8,980 nt of DNA from CAZDYI01 sp964509765 (GTDB taxonomy: Bacteria > Pseudomonadota > Gammaproteobacteria > Tethybacterales > Tethybacteraceae): contig CAZDYI010000012.1 in assembly GCA_964509765.1 (NCBI GenBank), positions 1 through 8,980 of the forward strand, given 5' to 3'. A program made the translations under genes and the position numbers. The notes under the pieces are model-generated. The model was not told the origin of the DNA. It ran no database searches and worked only from the letters and a program-made list of their open reading frames with translations. Below, piece after piece: positions 5,973-8,980 of this stretch (position 1 is its first letter; the number at the start of each line of letters is the position of its first letter).

Positions 5973-6851
5973 AACAACACACACGCCCTGATAGGAAGCC
6001 CGACCGTCCCGGTCGCGGCCGACGGCCGCAGCTACATGCGGGCCGTTGCAAGCTACCCTGTCCTCACCGAGGAGCAGGAGCGCGAGCTCGCGGAGAAGTA
6101 CCGCGAGACCGGCGACCTGCAGGCGGCCTGGGCCCTGGTCTGCAGCCACCTGCGCCAGGTCGCGTCGATCGCGTTCAAGTACTCGGGCTACGGCCTGCCC
6201 GAGATGGACCTCATCCAGGAGGGCAGCATCGGCCTGATGAAGGCCGTCAAGAAGTTCGACCCGGACAAGAAGGTCCGCCTGAGCACCTACGCCACCTACT
6301 GGATCAAGGCGGCGATCCACGAGTTCGTCCTGCGCAACTGGAGGATCGTCAGGGTCGCGACGACATCCTCGCAGCGCAAGCTGTTCTTCAACCTGCGCCG
6401 GATGACGCGCAACCTCGGGCGGCGCCTGAGCATCCAGGAGGCCGACAGGGTCGCGGGGGAGCTCGACGTCAAGAGAAGCGACGTGCTCGAGATGGAAAAG
6501 CGCATGAAGCTCGACGTCGCGCCGTTCGACCCGATCCTTGACGACGGCGACGACAAGCCCGACACGTCGCCGTCGGCGGTGATGGCCTCGGACGAGGGCC
6601 GCCACGCCGAGATGATCGTCGCGGAGGACGAGGACAGCGGCATGAAGCTCGCGGCGCTCAGGGAGGCGATCTCGTCGCTGGACGAGCGCGAGCGGACCAT
6701 CATCAGTGAGAGAACCCTGGCCGAGAAAGGCGAGGGCGCGAAGCTGCACGACCTTGCCGAGAGATTCGAAGTATCAGCAGAGCGGGTGCGCCAGATCGAG
6801 AAGAGGGCGCTCGAGAAGATTGAGAAGCACGTCCTCGCAGCCTGCGGCTGA
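5970..6851 (+). CDS. rpoH: RNA polymerase sigma factor RpoH (sigma-32), apparent ATA start
   Basis: RpoH directs RNA polymerase to heat-shock promoters. Counting from ATA 5970 the protein is 293 residues, the normal family length. SYMRAVASYPVLTEEQE (from residue 21) aligns with E. coli SYIRAANAWPMLSADEE. Region 2 follows (GLPEMDLIQEGSIGLMKAV, then STYATYWIKAAIHEFVLRNW), then the diagnostic RpoH box QRKLFFNLR at 135-143. Region 4 has SLDERERTII and the helix-turn-helix LHDLAERFEVSAERVRQIEK at about 259-278. Starting at ATG 6036 would cut into the conserved SYMRA block and remove 22 residues, so the upstream start is preferred. The gene has its own extended -10 promoter and a strong terminator, so it is probably monocistronic. 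If ATA is not a sequencing error for ATG, weak initiation could limit sigma-32 synthesis. Confidence 0.95.
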   Translation: MNNTHALIGSPTVPVAADGRSYMRAVASYPVLTEEQERELAEKYRETGDLQAAWALVCSHLRQVASIAFKYSGYGLPEMDLIQEGSIGLMKAVKKFDPDKKVRLSTYATYWIKAAIHEFVLRNWRIVRVATTSSQRKLFFNLRRMTRNLGRRLSIQEADRVAGELDVKRSDVLEMEKRMKLDVAPFDPILDDGDDKPDTSPSAVMASDEGRHAEMIVAEDEDSGMKLAALREAISSLDERERTIISERTLAEKGEGAKLHDLAERFEVSAERVRQIEKRALEKIEKHVLAACG

Positions 6852-6889
6852 GGCAAGGGCCTGGCGGGAGGCCGTCAGGAATGAAAGCA

Positions 6890-6923
6890 AAAGGCCCGAA
6901 CAAATGCGTTCGGGCCTTTTTTT
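6890..6923 (+). terminator. Rho-independent terminator after rpoH, probably bidirectional
   Basis: GGCCCGAAC (6893-6901) and GTTCGGGCC (6908-6916) form a perfect nine-base stem with a six-base loop, extended by flanking AAA/TTT pairs and followed by seven T residues (6917-6923). On the opposite strand the same stem is followed by four T residues, so it can also stop transcripts from the restriction-modification genes, which converge on rpoH. Confidence 0.93.
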
Positions 6924-6960
6924 GATGGTTGCTCCGGAAAGCAAAGCATGAGCGAAATGA

Positions 6961-7197
6961 TCATTCCAAGTTCAATTCGAGAAGCAAGTCTCGCCACTTG
7001 CTCCTCGAATTGAAGTCCTGGGCCTTGTCGAGCTCTGTTCCGACTTGCTCGATGAACTCGATGCGCGCCTTGGAGTCCAGCACCGCCAACACAGCCTTGA
7101 CCAGGATGGGAATCTCGATGACCGAGACATCAACGCCTTTTTTCCAGGCATCCTCGATCTGCAGTCCGATTTTCTTTCTGTCGGCTTTCTTGATGCC
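6961..7197 (-). pseudogene. Detached C-terminal part of the restriction endonuclease, after an in-frame TGA
   Basis: Directly after the TGA at 7200-7198, in the same frame, 78 codons run to a TGA at 6963-6961. They encode plausible protein: GIKKADRKKIGLQIEDAWKK, then GVDVSVIEIPILVKAVLAVL, then DSKARIEFIEQVGTELDK, ending KWRDLLLELNLE. The residue mix, alternating helix/strand character and absence of further stops show that this was, or still is, the C-terminus of the upstream endonuclease. The strand VDVSVIEI followed by long helices fits the end of a PD-(D/E)xK fold. The other two minus-strand frames here are either stop-interrupted or Ser/Arg-rich shadows. It has no start or ribosome-binding site of its own. 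Confidence 0.75.
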
Positions 7198-8076
7198 TCA
7201 CACCGCAAGCAGGAGATTCGATGCGTCCTCGAACGCCTTCCTTGCTTTCCTGCTCGACGAGACCAGGTCGGCAAGAGTCAGTTCCGAGTCCTTGACCTCG
7301 ATGACAGTTCCGGAGCCGTCCTTGCCTGTGTAGACAATGTCTCCCGGCATATCAGTGGCGGCATCGGAAACTGTGATCCCCTGGACATTTTGGATGGACA
7401 TCCCGTCGACGCGCCTTTCAAGGACCCTGAACAGCGAGACAGCTACAGCCATGGCGCGAACGCCTCCGCTCCTTTCACCGAGGAACTCATCCGTCAGCGC
7501 TTCAAGCTGACGGGAGCTTATCCGGTCGGGGATCCTGTATTCGACCTGCCGGAGACTCCTGCGGCGGGCAAGCGAGTCCAGAACGCGCTGCAGCGCGTCC
7601 GTCAGCTCGTTCCGGCCGGCTGAGTTCAGTCCGTCCAGGAAGGAGACCAGCAGGTCCCAGTCCCGCTTGTTCCGCACTCCTTTCATCCCCGTCTCCAGAA
7701 CGGGGCGCCGGAGGGGCTTGCTAACGTACGGATCCGCGCTGTTGCCCAGGATCCCTTCGTTCTCCAGCGACCAGGGCGCGACGACCTTCGAGGCAAACGA
7801 CCTCGCGTCCCATGCACCCTCGACGTCAGCTTCTGCCTGAAGGGCGAGCAGGTTGCGTCGTCCGTCGTCGATTTTCCCCATGATCTGGGTGACGAGCGCA
7901 TAGCGCACGGACGACACAACCGAGCAGGCCAGACGGTCTATCTCCGGGTCGGCTTCGCCTGTGCCCTCAGCTTGGGTTTGCGTCCACAGCTTGTCCAGCC
8001 GCTTCCTTGCGGCTGAGCGTTCGGTCAATAGTTCAGCCAGGCCGATTCCTGTCGCTTCTTCCGGACCGAATGGCAA
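7198..8076 (-). CDS. Type II restriction endonuclease, PD-(D/E)xK, probably SacI-like; truncated by TGA
   Basis: This gene overlaps the end of the adenine methyltransferase gene by 52 bases, the classic restriction-modification layout. The start TTG 8076 has AAGGAG five bases upstream. A second TTG at 8028 overlaps the methyltransferase stop but lacks a good Shine-Dalgarno. The 292 residues before the stop include DARSFASKVVAPW (90-102), GNSADPYVSKPLRRP (111-125) and a catalytic core of Asp246 (PGDIVY) and Glu260-x-Lys262 (VIEVKDSELTLADL). These blocks resemble, from memory, the SacI endonuclease family; the recognition site cannot be read from sequence. TGA at codon 293 falls after the strand SNLLLAV, yet the same frame continues sensibly for 78 codons. 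The enzyme is therefore probably inactive unless the stop is read through or is a sequencing error. GC content is visibly lower than in the core genes, suggesting transfer. Confidence 0.8.
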   Translation of the reverse strand: MPFGPEEATGIGLAELLTERSAARKRLDKLWTQTQAEGTGEADPEIDRLACSVVSSVRYALVTQIMGKIDDGRRNLLALQAEADVEGAWDARSFASKVVAPWSLENEGILGNSADPYVSKPLRRPVLETGMKGVRNKRDWDLLVSFLDGLNSAGRNELTDALQRVLDSLARRRSLRQVEYRIPDRISSRQLEALTDEFLGERSGGVRAMAVAVSLFRVLERRVDGMSIQNVQGITVSDAATDMPGDIVYTGKDGSGTVIEVKDSELTLADLVSSSRKARKAFEDASNLLLAV

Positions 8077-8960
8077 AGCTTCTCCTTGGCGTCAACGCGC
8101 CTCCAGCCCGCGTACAGGCGGTCGTACATCTCGCTTCGGTACCCGGACAGGAGCACCCGCCCCTTGACGTTGCGCAACAAGGCGGCCAGCTCCTCGTGGT
8201 CGCCGTCGCTCATCTCGTTCCCGTAGGCCGACCTGTCGCCCCTCGTCGAGTGGACGTAGGGAGGGTCGACGTAGAACAGGGTCTCCTTGGTGTCGTACCT
8301 TGCGATGACGTCGAGCGCCGAGGCGTGCTCGACCTGGATCCGGGACAGCCGGGCGGAGATCTCGTCAAGGCGGTCCACCGAGCCCAGCAGGCGCGAGACC
8401 GACCCGGACATGCCGTTCCTCGAGGTCAGGACGCAGTGCGCCCACCTGCCGGAGCTGCTTTTCTGCGCCAGGCCGGTCCTTGTCTGCTTGGCCCTGATGA
8501 AGAAGCGCCTGGCGCGCTCGACGTCGTCGAGCCCCGGCTCAGGGGTGCAGGCGATCTCCAGCTCCTCCCTGGAGAACGGAGTCAGCCTGATGGCATGGAC
8601 CAGCTCGTCGCACCTCTCCCGCAGCGTCCGAAAGAAGTTGACCAGGTCCGAGTCGAGGTCGTTGTAGGTCTCGACCGGATAGGGTCCGGCGTTCAGGATC
8701 ACCGCGGCCGAGCCTCCGTACACGTCGCAGAAGTGCGTCGCGTCATCAGGAAGCAGGGGCAGGAGGAAGTCCAGGTGGGAGAACTTCCCTCCGTACCACC
8801 CGAAGGCGATCAGCTTGCCCTTGCGGCCGGACGCTATCCGGCGGCCGGTGCCGGTGGAGTTGGCCGGGGGCGGGTTAGGGGCTGCGGCCGTTTGAGCGGG
8901 CAGCTCATCGAACAGGGCCGGCGCTGCGCTGCTGGCCTCGGCCTTGTTCGCTGCCTTCAT
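8025..8960 (-). CDS. Site-specific DNA N6-adenine methyltransferase, D12 class
   Basis: This is the modification half of the restriction-modification pair: it transfers a methyl group from SAM to adenine N6 in the recognition site and so protects the host. The 311 residues carry an Ala/Pro-rich, probably disordered N-terminus (1-45). Motif X follows, KLIAFGWYGGKFSHLDFLLP (49-68). Motif I is DVYGGSAAVILN (79-90), then VETYNDLDSDLVNFF (96-110). The catalytic motif IV is FYVDPPY (229-235). LLSGY (270-274) and the terminal ESAWLNY are also typical of the Dam/D12 class. The start ATG 8960 has no clear Shine-Dalgarno. The next in-frame starts would cut into motif X or later, so ATG is retained. The endonuclease gene begins inside its 3' end, so methyltransferase is made first. 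The promoter is probably at or beyond the window edge. Confidence 0.92.
   Translation of the reverse strand: MKAANKAEASSAAPALFDELPAQTAAAPNPPPANSTGTGRRIASGRKGKLIAFGWYGGKFSHLDFLLPLLPDDATHFCDVYGGSAAVILNAGPYPVETYNDLDSDLVNFFRTLRERCDELVHAIRLTPFSREELEIACTPEPGLDDVERARRFFIRAKQTRTGLAQKSSSGRWAHCVLTSRNGMSGSVSRLLGSVDRLDEISARLSRIQVEHASALDVIARYDTKETLFYVDPPYVHSTRGDRSAYGNEMSDGDHEELAALLRNVKGRVLLSGYRSEMYDRLYAGWRRVDAKEKLCHSVRKKRQESAWLNY
8082..8087 (-). promoter_or_regulatory. Shine-Dalgarno for the endonuclease start inside the methyltransferase gene
   Basis: On the minus strand AAGGAG (8087-8082) precedes TTG 8076 by five bases. It favours this start over TTG 8028, which overlaps the methyltransferase stop but has only a distant AGGA. 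Initiation inside the methyltransferase reading frame would tie endonuclease synthesis to methyltransferase translation. Confidence 0.55.
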
Positions 8961-8980
8961 CCGCGTTGCCGTGGGATTAT

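Noticed and set aside
4652..6541. Plus-strand 629-codon frame running through pssA into rpoH
   Set aside because: It crosses the opposite-strand membrane gene and two real genes out of frame, and its composition is that of a shadow.
7160..7200. Selenocysteine insertion at the endonuclease TGA
   Set aside because: Only a four-base CCGA/TCGG pairing follows the TGA. That is not a convincing bacterial SECIS hairpin, and no family knowledge suggests selenocysteine here.
7045..7623. Plus-strand 192-codon frame opposite the endonuclease
   Set aside because: The opposite strand carries the catalytic motif and coherent protein; this frame has no recognisable domain or Shine-Dalgarno.

Overview
The window looks like a chromosome segment of a high-GC proteobacterium, most likely betaproteobacterial or a nearby gammaproteobacterial lineage. 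IlvC is a short class I ketol-acid reductoisomerase closely resembling betaproteobacterial enzymes. The order ilvC - psd - pssA is a neighbourhood I know from Betaproteobacteria, and the RpoH is a standard proteobacterial sigma-32. One oddity for such a genome is the free use of the arginine codon AGG in the core genes.

Layout. (1) 1-1656: two overlapping plus-strand genes of unknown role, a helix-turn-helix protein (cut by the window start) and a 302-residue partner. (2) 1657-2112: about 450 bases with no convincing gene, holding a candidate sigma-70 promoter and a structured ilvC leader. (3) 2113-5192: a tightly packed operon, ilvC - SAM-dependent methyltransferase - psd - pssA, with every junction overlapping. 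It joins branched-chain amino acid synthesis to phosphatidylethanolamine synthesis (PssA makes phosphatidylserine, Psd decarboxylates it). The methyltransferase between ilvC and psd is the unexpected member and appears to start at CTG. (4) 5189-5836, minus: a six-helix membrane protein converging on pssA; the two stop codons share the palindrome CTAG. (5) 5928-6923: rpoH with an extended -10 promoter and a strong terminator. Its N-terminus appears to start at an ATA codon behind a perfect Shine-Dalgarno. (6) 6961-8960, minus: a type II restriction-modification pair, a D12-class N6-adenine methyltransferase followed by a PD-(D/E)xK endonuclease (probably SacI-like). An in-frame TGA interrupts the endonuclease, but 78 further codons downstream still read as sensible protein.

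The most interesting points are the interrupted endonuclease, the ATA start of rpoH, the extra methyltransferase in the ilvC-psd-pssA operon, the HTH/partner cassette, and the nested inverted repeats ahead of ilvC. No CRISPR array, tRNA, rRNA or intact insertion sequence was seen.
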